A program made the position numbers and the translations under genes. A stretch of DNA of 64,000 nt from Candidatus Zixiibacteriota bacterium (GTDB lineage: Bacteria > Zixibacteria > MSB-5A5 > GN15 > FEB-12). The notes beneath the pieces were generated by a model. The model did not search any database. It saw only the letters and a program-made list of their open reading frames with translations, and was not told the origin of the DNA. The stretch is taken from the NCBI GenBank assembly GCA_019038695.1, contig JAHOYZ010000012.1, positions 1 through 64,000 on the forward strand. The letters are read 5' to 3'. This document shows, piece after piece, positions 44,294 to 52,846 of this stretch (the first letter of the stretch is position 1; each line of letters opens with the position of its first letter).

Positions 44294-47200
44294 ATGTTAC
44301 GAAAACTGGTTGAATCAGTACTAAAGTACCGGTTTGTTGTCCTCGCATTAGGTGGCATCTTTTGTCTGTTTGGTTTGGTTGCACTTTGGGACTTACCTTT
44401 TGATGCATTTCCTGATACTACACCAATTCTTGTGCAGGTTAATGTCTCCGCTTCCGGTTGGGCACCCGAGGATCTTGAGAGGTTAGTTACCTTTCCCATC
44501 GAACAGGCACTAACAGGTCTAACCGGGCTTGATGAAGTACGATCCATGACAAAATACGGGCTTTGTCAGGTAACAACTATATTCGAAGACGGCACAGATT
44601 TGTATCTGGCACGCCAACAGGTGAGTGAACGACTGTTGACAGCAGAGCTGCCTGATGGTGTCGGCGTACCTCAACTCGGACCGGTATCAACAGGTCTTGG
44701 TGAGGTATTTCACTATATTGTGATAGGTTCGTCAGGCGATCCGTCGGAGCCACGCACGGCTCAGGATTGGCTCATCAAACCGCAACTTCAAGCTGTTCCT
44801 GGCGTGGCGGAAGTCAACAGTTGGGGGGGATTCACAAAACAATATCTGATTCTCTTCGATCCTGCCAAGCTCGCGCAATATAGTCTCGCTGTGAATGACG
44901 TAGTGTCGTCGATTAATGATGATTTGGGGAACGTTCCGGGTGGCCAGATTATTCGCGGCGGAGAAATGACCCTGGTTCGTGGGATTGGTGTTGTTGAATC
45001 CATGGAAGAAATCGAGAACATTGTCGTGGACAGCCGCGAGGGGGTACCTATCCTCGTTGCTGACATTGCCGATGTCGTTATCGGTCATGAACTGCGACGG
45101 GGTGCTACTACTTACAACGGCCAGGGCGAGGTTGTCCTGGGTTTGGGCTTTATGATCACCGGAGAGAATCCGCCTGCGGTGACTGAGCAGCTGGCAAAAC
45201 GGCTTGCCGAAGCTACCGCTGCATTGCCTGACGGCATAGAAGCAACCACAGTGTACGAGCGCACGGATCTGGTCAACGATGTCTTGTCTACTGTCGAACA
45301 CAACCTCTTCTATGGGGCTCTGCTGGTTGTGGCGGTCCTATTTATATTTCTGGGCAGTCTCCGCGCCGGATTGATTGTCGCCTCAGCTATCCCGCTTTCA
45401 ATGCTCTTTGCTTTCGACATGATGTCCAGGGTGGGAATCACTGGAAGTCTTATGAGTCTTGGGGCTATAGACTTTGGATTGGCGGTGGACAACGCGGTGA
45501 TTCAGGTCGAAAACTCGGTGCGAAGACTGGCTCAGGCGGGAGAGTCTGTCAGTCGTCTACAGGTTATTCGTGACGCAATCCTTGAAGTAAGAAAACCGAC
45601 ACTATTCGGTGAGTTGATTCTCATAATAGTCTATCTGCCAATTCTTACCCTGGAAGGAGTGGAAGGCAAACTCTTCCAACCAATGGCTCTGACGGTCGTG
45701 TTTGTCCTGACAGGTTCGCTGCTTCTGTCGTTCACTGTGATCCCGGCCTTGATTGGTACTTTTCTGACCAAGACCGTTCGCGATCGCGAACCTCTGTTCG
45801 TCATTTGGTTACGTCATCTCTATGAACCAGTTTTAGACTGGGCCTTACGTTTTCGCCGGACTGTTCTGGTAGCAGCCCTGGTGCTAATCGCGGGCGGCAC
45901 GTTTCTGTTCAGCCAACTTGGATCTGAGTTTGTACCACGGTTGAGTGAGGGAACTATAGTCATCAATTTTGTCCGCTTGGCAGGTATTTCCCTGGATCAA
46001 TCGGTCAAATACAATACTCAAATCGAACAGAATCTGCTTGAGGCCTTTCCGGACGAAATCAAACACATATGGACACGGACCGGCACCGCTGAGTTGTCGA
46101 CAGATCCGATGGGTCTAGAATTGTCAGATATGTTCATCTCCTTGACACCAAGAGATCAATGGACCAAAGTGAGCAGCCAGCAGGATTTGGTAGCTGCTAT
46201 GGATCTGGAACTAAGTGATCTTCCGGGACAGAATCGAATATTCACTCAGCCAATCGAAATGCGCGTAAACGAAATGATCGCCGGTATTCGATCAGATATA
46301 GGGATAAAATTATTCGGAGATGATTTGTTGGTCCTGGTAGATAAAGGAGAAGAGATTGCATCCGTAGTCAAGCAAATACCAGGTGCTGCAGATGTATCTG
46401 TCGAGCAGATGACGGGGCAGCCGCAACTTCGCCTGGCAATAGATCGGCAAAGATTAGCTCGCTTCGGGTTATCGGCGCGCGAAGTTCTCGCTTCCATTGA
46501 AAGCATTGGGGGACTGACGGTAGGAGATGTCTTTGAAGGACAACGCCGATTCGAGTTGGTTTTGCGAGTGGATACAACGCGGATTAAGGGTCCGGAGGAC
46601 ATCAATCAAGTGTTGCTTGCCTCGAGCACCGGTAGTTTAATAGGTCTTGATCAAGTGACAATCGCCACGCTTGATGAGGGACCAGCCACTATTACCAGGG
46701 AATGGAGTAAACGTCGAGTTGTAGTACAGTGTAACGTTCGTGATCGCGATATGGGATCGTTTGTGAGTGAATTGCGGGATCGCCTTGATTCTGACATATC
46801 CCTCCCGACCGGTTATTTCATCAGGCTCGGAGGACAGTTTGAGAACCTCGAACGGGCTCGCACCAGGCTGGCGATTGTAGTGCCCATAGCCCTGTTTCTG
46901 ATTTTTGGATTGCTCTATTGGACATATAAGTCAGCAAGAGATGCTATACTAATCTTCTCGGGAGTGCCACTTGCGGCGCTAGGAGGTGTAGTATCACTCG
47001 CACTTCGCGGCATGCCTTTTTCCATATCTGCAGGTGTTGGCTTTATAGCTCTCTCTGGTATTGCCGTGCTCAATGGTCTTGTACTTGTGTCGTCGATCAA
47101 ACATCTTCGCTCTGAAGGTAAGGACATCTTAGGTGCAGTTAAGCGAAGCGCATTAACACGACTCCGCCCGGTCTTTATGACTGCCTTAGTCGCTGCGTTT

Positions 47201-47362
47201 GGTTTCATACCAATGGCCATCTCTACGAGTATCGGGGCTGAGGTTCAACGTCCGCTGGCAACCGTCGTGGTCGGTGGCATTCTGACTTCAACGGTGCTTA
47301 CCCTGATCGTATTGCCTGTGCTTTACATAACCTTCGGAAGAAGAACGGAATCCGAGTCGTAG
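44294..47362 (+). CDS. czcA: CzcA-type heavy-metal RND efflux pump
   Basis: The inner-membrane proton-driven pump of a tripartite system, 1022 residues with the twelve-helix RND layout. The helix-4 motif 'DFGLAVDNAVIQVEN' is close to the DFGxxxDGAxxxVEN signature of divalent-cation (Co/Zn/Cd/Ni) pumps and unlike the CusA (Cu/Ag) motif; Asn replaces the usual Gly. 'DAFPDTTPILVQV' near the N-terminus is the family start, and the C-terminal half ends 'TSTVLTLIVLPVLYI'. It follows the adaptor gene by 11 bp. No outer-membrane factor gene is in the block, so the channel must come from elsewhere. Confidence 0.93.
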   Translation: MLRKLVESVLKYRFVVLALGGIFCLFGLVALWDLPFDAFPDTTPILVQVNVSASGWAPEDLERLVTFPIEQALTGLTGLDEVRSMTKYGLCQVTTIFEDGTDLYLARQQVSERLLTAELPDGVGVPQLGPVSTGLGEVFHYIVIGSSGDPSEPRTAQDWLIKPQLQAVPGVAEVNSWGGFTKQYLILFDPAKLAQYSLAVNDVVSSINDDLGNVPGGQIIRGGEMTLVRGIGVVESMEEIENIVVDSREGVPILVADIADVVIGHELRRGATTYNGQGEVVLGLGFMITGENPPAVTEQLAKRLAEATAALPDGIEATTVYERTDLVNDVLSTVEHNLFYGALLVVAVLFIFLGSLRAGLIVASAIPLSMLFAFDMMSRVGITGSLMSLGAIDFGLAVDNAVIQVENSVRRLAQAGESVSRLQVIRDAILEVRKPTLFGELILIIVYLPILTLEGVEGKLFQPMALTVVFVLTGSLLLSFTVIPALIGTFLTKTVRDREPLFVIWLRHLYEPVLDWALRFRRTVLVAALVLIAGGTFLFSQLGSEFVPRLSEGTIVINFVRLAGISLDQSVKYNTQIEQNLLEAFPDEIKHIWTRTGTAELSTDPMGLELSDMFISLTPRDQWTKVSSQQDLVAAMDLELSDLPGQNRIFTQPIEMRVNEMIAGIRSDIGIKLFGDDLLVLVDKGEEIASVVKQIPGAADVSVEQMTGQPQLRLAIDRQRLARFGLSAREVLASIESIGGLTVGDVFEGQRRFELVLRVDTTRIKGPEDINQVLLASSTGSLIGLDQVTIATLDEGPATITREWSKRRVVVQCNVRDRDMGSFVSELRDRLDSDISLPTGYFIRLGGQFENLERARTRLAIVVPIALFLIFGLLYWTYKSARDAILIFSGVPLAALGGVVSLALRGMPFSISAGVGFIALSGIAVLNGLVLVSSIKHLRSEGKDILGAVKRSALTRLRPVFMTALVAAFGFIPMAISTSIGAEVQRPLATVVVGGILTSTVLTLIVLPVLYITFGRRTESES

Positions 47363-47370
47363 AATATTGT

Positions 47371-47394
47371 GATCCGGAGTATGATAACTCCGGA
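47371..47394 (+). terminator. hairpin after the RND pump gene
   Basis: ATCCGGAGT and ACTCCGGAT form a perfect 9-bp stem with a 6-base loop, 8 bp after the stop codon. The following sequence (TCTATC) is only weakly T-rich. Confidence 0.5.
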
Positions 47395-47551
47395 TTCTAT
47401 CACATTGATGGTTTTTACAGAAGCACATCGTCTTAGTTCTTTGACTTCAGCAGCCGCATCTGCGGAAGCGATCGCGAGCAATAGCGGTGTTGGTGTAGGA
47501 CTTGCGGGTGGCGAGCGAATTTTGGTTCCCGTACCTGGGATGTATATCATT

Positions 47552-47571
47552 CACTCTCTGAAGAGAGTGAT
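47552..47571. other. stem-loop near the right end of block 2
   Basis: TCACTCTC-TGAA-GAGAGTGA is a perfect 8-bp hairpin with a tetraloop, about 50 bp before the conserved end repeat. It could be a terminator or part of the end structure; the other blocks do not share it. Confidence 0.35.
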
Positions 47572-47624
47572 GCAGTTGGTCAGTTCGCTATGATCTCATG
47601 TGATGGATGTGTCACTCGCGGCTG

Positions 47625-47818
47625 ACATACACCTCTTTCTAACACTTTTCTAACAAAACGAGCAAGAACAACAGACAATAAGAAGAAACACCAGACACTG
47701 TGTTTCCCGTAAGTAATTGCTATTACTACAGGATAGTGTCTGGTGCTTTCTGTTGTTCGGACTATCGAACAGGCTCATAACCCGAAGGTCGAGGGTTCAA
47801 ATCCCTCCCCCGCCACCA
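47625..47818 (+). repeat. conserved right end of block 2 with tRNA-Met 3' fragment
   Basis: Same 194-bp layout as at 41506-41699: direct TTTCTAACA repeats at 47636 and 47647, inverted pair CACCAGACACT (47689)/AGTGTCTGGTG (47735), anticodon loop, CCCGAAGGTC, T arm and CCCCCGCCACCA. The T stem is GAGGG/CCCTC here against AGAGG/CCTCT at 41.7 kb; both pair perfectly, so the differences compensate. No 5' half of the tRNA is present upstream. Confidence 0.85.
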
Positions 47819-47881
47819 AAATTTGTTGTCACTCATCCACTTACGAAACATCATAGATTAAATCCTGTTATGGGTCACCAG

Positions 47882-47961
47882 CCCGAAGGTCAACATTGTT
47901 TTATCTAATATTATCTATTGTTGTTTCTTATTAGGGATTTTTCTGCTTTGTGACCTTCGGG
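47882..47961. repeat. 80-bp left-end block of block 3 with inverted CCCGAAGGTC ends
   Basis: Starts CCCGAAGGTCAA and ends TTGTGACCTTCGGG. The start is 101 bp after the tRNA core at 47781. It aligns over its whole 80-bp length with 32381-32460, including an AT-rich middle with TATCT and GTTTCT pieces. Confidence 0.55.
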
Positions 47962-48029
47962 TAATTTGTTGAAAATCTGAAATAAACTATGTAAAATATC
48001 GGTTATTATTATCCGTTTCTTAATGACAT

Positions 48030-49112
48030 TTACGCTTTACACTTCTCCAGTTCAATCTCTCCTCCGGTAAAGTACTTCTTCCGGAAGTACAGGGCGACAT
48101 TGACCAATCCGATTAGTACCGGGACCTCTACTAAGGGGCCAATTACAGCCGCAAAGGCCACACCTGAGTTGATTCCGAATACAGCCACGGCCACGGCGAT
48201 GGCTAATTCAAAGTTGTTTGATGCAGCTGTGAAGCTGAGAGTTGTTGCCTTTCCATAGTCAGCCTTAGCCTTTTTGCTCATGTAGAAACTAACTAAGAAC
48301 ATCACCACAAAGTAAATCAATAACGGGACGGCAATACGAACCACGTCCATCGGAATCTTTACAATCAGTTCGCCCTTGAGGGAGAACATCACGAATATAG
48401 TGAAGAGCAACGCAACCAATGTGATCGGGCTTATGCGTGGTATGAATTCACGATGATACCATTCTTTCCCCTTAGCCTTGACTAGGATCAATCTAGTCAA
48501 CATGCCTGCCAAGAACGGAATCCCAAGATAAATGAAGACACTCTCGGCAATTTGGCCAATCGTTACGTCTACAGCTACTCCTTCAAGTCCGAAAAGAGGA
48601 GGTAACTTAGTTACGAAGATCCAGGCGAATACTGAGTAGAACAGTACTTGAAAGACTGAATTGAAGGCTACTAGCCCAGCGGCATACTCAGGGTCTCCAT
48701 CTGCTAGGTCGTTCCAAACAATGACCATCGCAATACATCGGGCTAGCCCGATCATTATGAGACCGACCATGTACTCGGGATATCCCGAGAGAAATGCTAT
48801 CGCCAGAACAAACATTAGAATTGGGCCAATAACCCAATTCTGGATCAGGCTCAAGAAAAGGATCTTGTAATTGCGAAATACACGCCCCATCTCCTCATAG
48901 CGCACCTTAGCCAGGGGCGGGTACATCATGAGAATTAGACCGATTGCGATCGGGATGTTGGTCGTCCCGACTGAGAAAGTATCCCAGAATCCGGCAATGC
49001 CGGGGGAAAAGTGACCAATTGCGACACCAATTCCCATAGCCGCAAATATCCAAACTGTAAGATAGCGGTCCAGAAAGCCAAGTCTTTTGACAATCGAACC
49101 TTCAGTCGTCAC
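48030..49112 (-). CDS. acr3: Acr3-type arsenite efflux permease
   Basis: Exports arsenite (as As(OH)3) across the inner membrane. It is a 360-residue protein with about ten membrane helices. The motif '[19 protein letters not shown]' holds the Cys conserved in Acr3 proteins, and '[22 protein letters not shown]' is the second hallmark of this BASS-superfamily branch. It starts with GTG at 49112, with GGAG upstream. It closes the arsenic operon, 147 bp after the ABC ATPase gene. Confidence 0.93.
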   Translation of the reverse strand: MTTEGSIVKRLGFLDRYLTVWIFAAMGIGVAIGHFSPGIAGFWDTFSVGTTNIPIAIGLILMMYPPLAKVRYEEMGRVFRNYKILFLSLIQNWVIGPILMFVLAIAFLSGYPEYMVGLIMIGLARCIAMVIVWNDLADGDPEYAAGLVAFNSVFQVLFYSVFAWIFVTKLPPLFGLEGVAVDVTIGQIAESVFIYLGIPFLAGMLTRLILVKAKGKEWYHREFIPRISPITLVALLFTIFVMFSLKGELIVKIPMDVVRIAVPLLIYFVVMFLVSFYMSKKAKADYGKATTLSFTAASNNFELAIAVAVAVFGINSGVAFAAVIGPLVEVPVLIGLVNVALYFRKKYFTGGEIELEKCKA

Positions 49113-49258
49113 GATAGCAACTCCTTCTGATCACGCTGATATATTCGCTCAATCGGTGTTCATGATGGTTGTTATAGTATCCTCAAACTGTTTCCCCCTC
49201 ACCTTCGAAAATCTTATTGTTCTGGTACTTAGTTACAATCAGCACCAGCTTGCATCCC

Positions 49259-49924
49259 TCAGGACACAAGCATACCTTCTCTTAGATTCAGCACGGCCCC
49301 CGCTCTTGCAGCTGCCTGAGGGCTGTGGGTTACCATTATCACTGTCTTTCCATGAGTTCTATTTAAGTCCCCTAAAATATCAAGAATCTCCTCAGAAAGA
49401 GCGGGATCGAGGTTACCGGTCGGCTCATCGGCCAGAATCACGTCTGGCTCATTCGCAAGGGCTCGGGCAATTGCTACTCTTTGCTGCTGACCAACCGAAA
49501 GTTCTCTGGGATGGAAATCCTTGCGATTCGCTAATCCCAATATATCCAATAGCTCTATTGCGCGCTGTGTTGGGTTCGTTCCATTTCTGCCCTGCGGCAG
49601 CATAGGTAACAACACGTTTTCAACGGCCGTCAGATACGGCACCAAATTAAATGTCTGAAGCACAAATCCAATCGTCTGATTACGGAATGCTGCTATCCTT
49701 GAGGAGGAGAGAGTGTATAAGTCCTTATCGCCATACTGCACTTTACCCGCACTGGGTTGAATGAGCCCTCCCAGAGACAACAGAAGAGTGGTCTTCCCCG
49801 ATCCGGAGGGACCTGTCACAGCTACAAAACTACCAGCATCTATAGACAGTGAGACATCTTTTAAGGCATGTACTTGGTGCCTGGAACGAGTATATGTTTT
49901 TGTGAGACTTTGAATGACAAACAC
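49259..49924 (-). CDS. MacB/LolD-type ABC transporter ATPase
   Basis: I start at the GTG at 49924, 2 bp after the permease stop, because AGGAGG lies 7 bases upstream and the LolD/MacB family starts here ('[21 protein letters not shown]'); the longer frame to 50188 runs inside the permease gene. Walker A '[16 protein letters not shown]', signature '[17 protein letters not shown]' and Walker B '[13 protein letters not shown]' are intact. With the FtsX-type permease upstream it forms a type VII ABC pair. Such pairs work in lipoprotein release, efflux or envelope stress; here the arsenic context suggests export or repair during metalloid stress. Confidence 0.9.
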   Translation of the reverse strand: MFVIQSLTKTYTRSRHQVHALKDVSLSIDAGSFVAVTGPSGSGKTTLLLSLGGLIQPSAGKVQYGDKDLYTLSSSRIAAFRNQTIGFVLQTFNLVPYLTAVENVLLPMLPQGRNGTNPTQRAIELLDILGLANRKDFHPRELSVGQQQRVAIARALANEPDVILADEPTGNLDPALSEEILDILGDLNRTHGKTVIMVTHSPQAAARAGAVLNLREGMLVS

Positions 49925-49926
49925 GC

Positions 49927-51153
49927 TCAGACCTCCTGCATAATGACAGCTGGGTCGATCCGAGCCGCCCGATAAGTGGGATACCAACTGCCTGCCAGAG
50001 CGATTACAACCGAAACCAAGACCGACCACCACAAGTAACTCATCACAGGGCCTATCTCCAAACCGGCCAGATAAGGTCCGAGAATGACCGCAGACACCGT
50101 TCCGACCGCATATCCAAGAACACCGCCAAACAGACCCAGAATGATGGCCTTGGAAAGGAAGAGCCAATAGATGTGTCGTCTTGCCCATCCGATCGTAATG
50201 AGAGTTCCTATTTCCTTGCGGCGTTCTTCAACATTAGCCCACATGTAGTTGCCAATTGAAAAGGACCCTACGACGATAATGATCACAAGTAGGACCAGGG
50301 CAACCTTGGCCATCAGTGTGTTGGTTTCAATCTGAGTATTAACGATATGCCCGATGGTAGTTATGCGCGTATCCGGAAGAATATTACGCAGCTTTCCAAG
50401 CAAACCGTCTGATATTTCGCTGCAACACCCCATGATCTCAATGTTACTCACCTGACCTTCGATACCTAGAAGACGCTGGGCTGTGTGAAGGTGAGCGAAA
50501 ACCCTGTTGTCGTCGATTGTTCCCGTTTCCGACAGCACGTGCGTTACCTGAAGGTTCTCGCCTTCGATCGGTATAGCGGAACCTTTTTCGATTTTGAAAC
50601 GCTCGGCAATCAGACTGCCAATCCACACTTCATTGCTGCCCAGAGAATCAACGGTCTTGCGTTGAGCCTTAAGATCTGTATCGGTGAGTGATGACTCTTT
50701 GTCTTTTGAGGGAGCACAGGCCAGTTCCAACTCAGCTCCCATGAGGCCGGAGGCCTGCCAGATCGGCTTTGAGGCTAACTCATTTGCCGGGAGGATCCCG
50801 GTTAGAATGATCGATGAGCCGTCAATGTCAATTCGGCGACTCAGCTTGGGCGACATGTTATCGACCCCGGGAATCATCGATGTTGCAATTCGCTCAACGT
50901 ACTCCTCCGGGAAGGTAGGGGCGTCGACATCAGCGGTATAATAGTCATCTACAGTGGCACCTTGCGGAAGCACCATAATATTAGCGCCAAGCAGATCCAA
51001 CTTCTTGGCCACCATTTGGCGTGAAACAGAAGTCACAGACTGGATTGCAACTATCACCGCAATGCCTAAGGTAATGGCCAATAGGCCTGAAACCAGGCGA
51101 CCCTTACGCTGAGATATTTCTTTGAGTACGACGGTTCTGAAGTTGAATGGCAT
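49927..51153 (-). CDS. FtsX/MacB-type ABC permease
   Basis: A 408-residue permease with an N-terminal helix ('GRLVSGLLAITLGIAVIVAIQSVTSVSRQM', residues about 17-46), a large periplasmic MacB-like domain, and three C-terminal helices ('VALVLLVIIIVVGSFSIGNYM', 'AIILGLFGGVLGYAVGTVSAV', 'SYLWWSVLVSVVIALAGSW'). 'RRKEIGTLITIGWARRHIYWLF' is the FtsX coupling motif. The periplasmic domain contains 'MGCCSEI', a vicinal Cys pair that could bind arsenite or copper, but this is speculative. It is 3 bp downstream of the thioredoxin-like gene. Confidence 0.88.
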   Translation of the reverse strand: MPFNFRTVVLKEISQRKGRLVSGLLAITLGIAVIVAIQSVTSVSRQMVAKKLDLLGANIMVLPQGATVDDYYTADVDAPTFPEEYVERIATSMIPGVDNMSPKLSRRIDIDGSSIILTGILPANELASKPIWQASGLMGAELELACAPSKDKESSLTDTDLKAQRKTVDSLGSNEVWIGSLIAERFKIEKGSAIPIEGENLQVTHVLSETGTIDDNRVFAHLHTAQRLLGIEGQVSNIEIMGCCSEISDGLLGKLRNILPDTRITTIGHIVNTQIETNTLMAKVALVLLVIIIVVGSFSIGNYMWANVEERRKEIGTLITIGWARRHIYWLFLSKAIILGLFGGVLGYAVGTVSAVILGPYLAGLEIGPVMSYLWWSVLVSVVIALAGSWYPTYRAARIDPAVIMQEV

Positions 51154-51156
51154 TGG

Positions 51157-51924
51157 CTACTTCCCGCCCTCTTTCTTTGCGGGGGTTGGAGCGCACGTCT
51201 TCCCACTGTTGGGAGGGCAGCAACCACTGCTGACTTTCTTGGTCGCAGCCTGAACCAGATTTGTTACGTCTACTGGTCCGTTGAAAGTACCGGTCAATTG
51301 TCCCTGTGCATTGAGCACGACGGTGACAGGCTCAGTCGCCTGCAAATTCACTTTGAGTTGCTTGAGAAAATCCGATTCAGCTGGATCATCCATTGCAACA
51401 TCTATTGAAGCGCATTTCCCCTGCATTTGTGTGCAAGCGGCAGCGCATCCTTTGGCAACATCGGACGTGGTAGCCATTCCGGAGCGTGACGCTGTCAAAT
51501 AAACGGCTTGCCCGGATTGAAGAGCCTTCAGAACTTCTGCTTTCTTGGGGCTGGGTACCATGGCTACCAACTGCTGTGTTGTCAGCTTGGAAGCAATATT
51601 GCCACCTGCCATGATTCCGTTGGATGCAAAGACAAGGACCAAAGGAACCGGCGCAGCGGCCAGCTTATACTTCTTGATGAAATCCGAGTTGGCCGCATCA
51701 TCCCTGTTCGACTCGATCATCACGGCCCCGGGGACTTGAGCCATAGCTGCCTGAATCATTTGTTTTGCCTGATCGATTCCAATTGCACCTGGTTCGGTGA
51801 CGAGAACGAAGGCAACATGGCCATCTGAGGTTGCCGTCTGAAGCTGATCGCTTGTGGAAGCGAAAGCGACAAGAGGCAGACATGTCACGAAGGCTAAGAC
51901 CGCAATCTTCTTGAAGTTGATCAT
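51157..51924 (-). CDS. exported tandem thioredoxin-like protein with Cys-rich tail
   Basis: Signal peptide 'KKIAVLAFVTCLPLVAFAS', then two similar domains of about 100 residues. Each looks like a thioredoxin-fold unit with 'DxAxSDFxKxxK' and 'PVxLVxxxxGxxxG' patterns, but neither has a CxxC active site at the usual place. The C-terminus is Cys-rich ('SSGCCPPNSGKTCAP'). The second ATG (51924) is better spaced from GGAG than 51927. Its place right after arsR and before the ABC pair suggests a periplasmic metalloid-binding or redox role. I do not recognise a named family. Confidence 0.7.
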   Translation of the reverse strand: MINFKKIAVLAFVTCLPLVAFASTSDQLQTATSDGHVAFVLVTEPGAIGIDQAKQMIQAAMAQVPGAVMIESNRDDAANSDFIKKYKLAAAPVPLVLVFASNGIMAGGNIASKLTTQQLVAMVPSPKKAEVLKALQSGQAVYLTASRSGMATTSDVAKGCAAACTQMQGKCASIDVAMDDPAESDFLKQLKVNLQATEPVTVVLNAQGQLTGTFNGPVDVTNLVQAATKKVSSGCCPPNSGKTCAPTPAKKEGGK

Positions 51925-52079
51925 CATTACTCCTAACTATGCATTACCTAATTTCGTTACTATTATCATAATTCAACGCCGACCAAGCCGGCTTCCTTCA
52001 TCTTACTATGACCGCTGCATTGTGTACCACTAAAGCTGGTAAGACCTATGAGCATACAGAAGCGGTCGGTCGCATCTGT

Positions 52080-52487
52080 TCAGCCCACCGATGCTATCAC
52101 TGCCCCTTTAGCTGTCCGTGCCGTCCTGGTCGCCTTCTGCTTCCTGCAGACTTCGACAGGATGCTGCTTGATAATCGCCTTTAGGCTCTTGGCATCTCTC
52201 TTGACGGTCGCCTCAGCCACAAGATGTTTTTTCGCCCACTCAATAGCCTCCAGAGCGGCCTTTGGTGCGCTGCAAGCTAGTCGATAGTAAACCCATTTAC
52301 CGCTCTTCTCACCCTCCACTAGTCGCGCCTGCTTGAGGATGGACATGTGTTTGGACACGGTTGACGGGGCCAGATTGAGCAGCTCAATGATCTGGCAAAC
52401 ACACAATTCTCCGGTGCCAAGCGCCATTAGGACGCGGACCCGGTTTTCATCGCTGAGGGCTTTGGTAATGGAAAGAAAGTCTTGCAC
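52080..52487 (-). CDS. arsR: ArsR-family metalloregulatory repressor
   Basis: A winged-helix repressor that leaves DNA when it binds arsenite. It shows 'ITKALSDENRVRVLMALGTGELCVCQI', with the ELCVC metal site at the start of helix 3, and recognition helix 'APSTVSKHMSILKQARLV'. After the winged helix comes a basic Lys/Arg/Ala-rich tail with one more Cys, longer than usual. It starts with GTG at 52487, with AGGAG 6 bases upstream. It is the first gene of the arsenic operon and presumably represses it. Confidence 0.94.
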   Translation of the reverse strand: MQDFLSITKALSDENRVRVLMALGTGELCVCQIIELLNLAPSTVSKHMSILKQARLVEGEKSGKWVYYRLACSAPKAALEAIEWAKKHLVAEATVKRDAKSLKAIIKQHPVEVCRKQKATRTARTAKGAVIASVG

Positions 52488-52500
52488 AACATCTCCTACA

Positions 52501-52525
52501 ATTCGCCAATCATCGAATTATTATA
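52501..52525 (-). promoter_or_regulatory. arsR promoter/operator candidate
   Basis: On the minus strand TATAAT (52520-52525) lies 33 bp before the arsR start. Immediately downstream of it is the inverted repeat ATTCG-N8-CGAAT (52501-52518), a reasonable ArsR operator covering the transcription start. No good -35 box is at the ideal spacing. Confidence 0.4.
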
Positions 52526-52680
52526 CAGCAATATCGGCAAAAGTTTCCATTTGTCAATGGGATTTTTTTCTCAAGGAGCCGGGCAACTACATGTACAAAC
52601 TCGTCCTAATAACGTTAGCTACTTGTATTCATGCGCATTATGCGCCAGTGGCAGCTAATACTTGCAGTTCTATAGTTTTG

Positions 52681-52846
52681 CCATACAGCACTTTCTAACA
52701 TTTTTCTAACATAATTAGCCAAAGCTACAGAAAATTAGGGATAACACCAGACACTGTGGTCCCCGTAAGTAATTGCTATTACTACAGGATTGTGTCTGGT
52801 GCTTTATGGTGTTCGGACAACTGAGCAAGCTCATAACCCGAAGGTC
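52681..52846 (+). repeat. conserved right end of block 3, fused core site
   Basis: More diverged copy of the end repeat: TTTCTAACA direct repeats (52692, 52703), CACCAGACACT (52745) with TGTGTCTGGTG (52791), then GCTCATAACCCGAAGGTC ending at 52846. Identity to the other copies stops at this core. Instead of the T arm the sequence continues AATAGATCC, which resembles the flank of the second core in block 2 (AATTGATC). Confidence 0.75.

Noticed and set aside
44294-47362. Copper/silver-specific CusA
   Set aside because: The helix-4 motif is of the DFG...D..A...EN type of divalent-cation pumps, and the methionine-rich features of CusA are not evident; I call it CzcA-type only.
47369-47593. 74-codon frame after the RND pump gene (and its 75-codon antisense shadow)
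   Set aside because: Starts inside the terminator hairpin, has no ribosome-binding site, is Ala/Ser/Gly-rich low complexity, and both strands are open, which suggests chance.
47625-47818. tRNA-Met gene interrupted by a group I intron in the anticodon loop
   Set aside because: The 3' exon is complete, but no 5' half (GGCGGGG plus D arm) is found within several hundred bases upstream of any copy, so these are fragments, not split genes.
49925-50188. Longer version of the ABC ATPase starting at 50188
   Set aside because: The extra 88 residues lie within the permease gene, are not like any ATPase N-terminus, and the GTG at 49924 has a strong ribosome-binding site.
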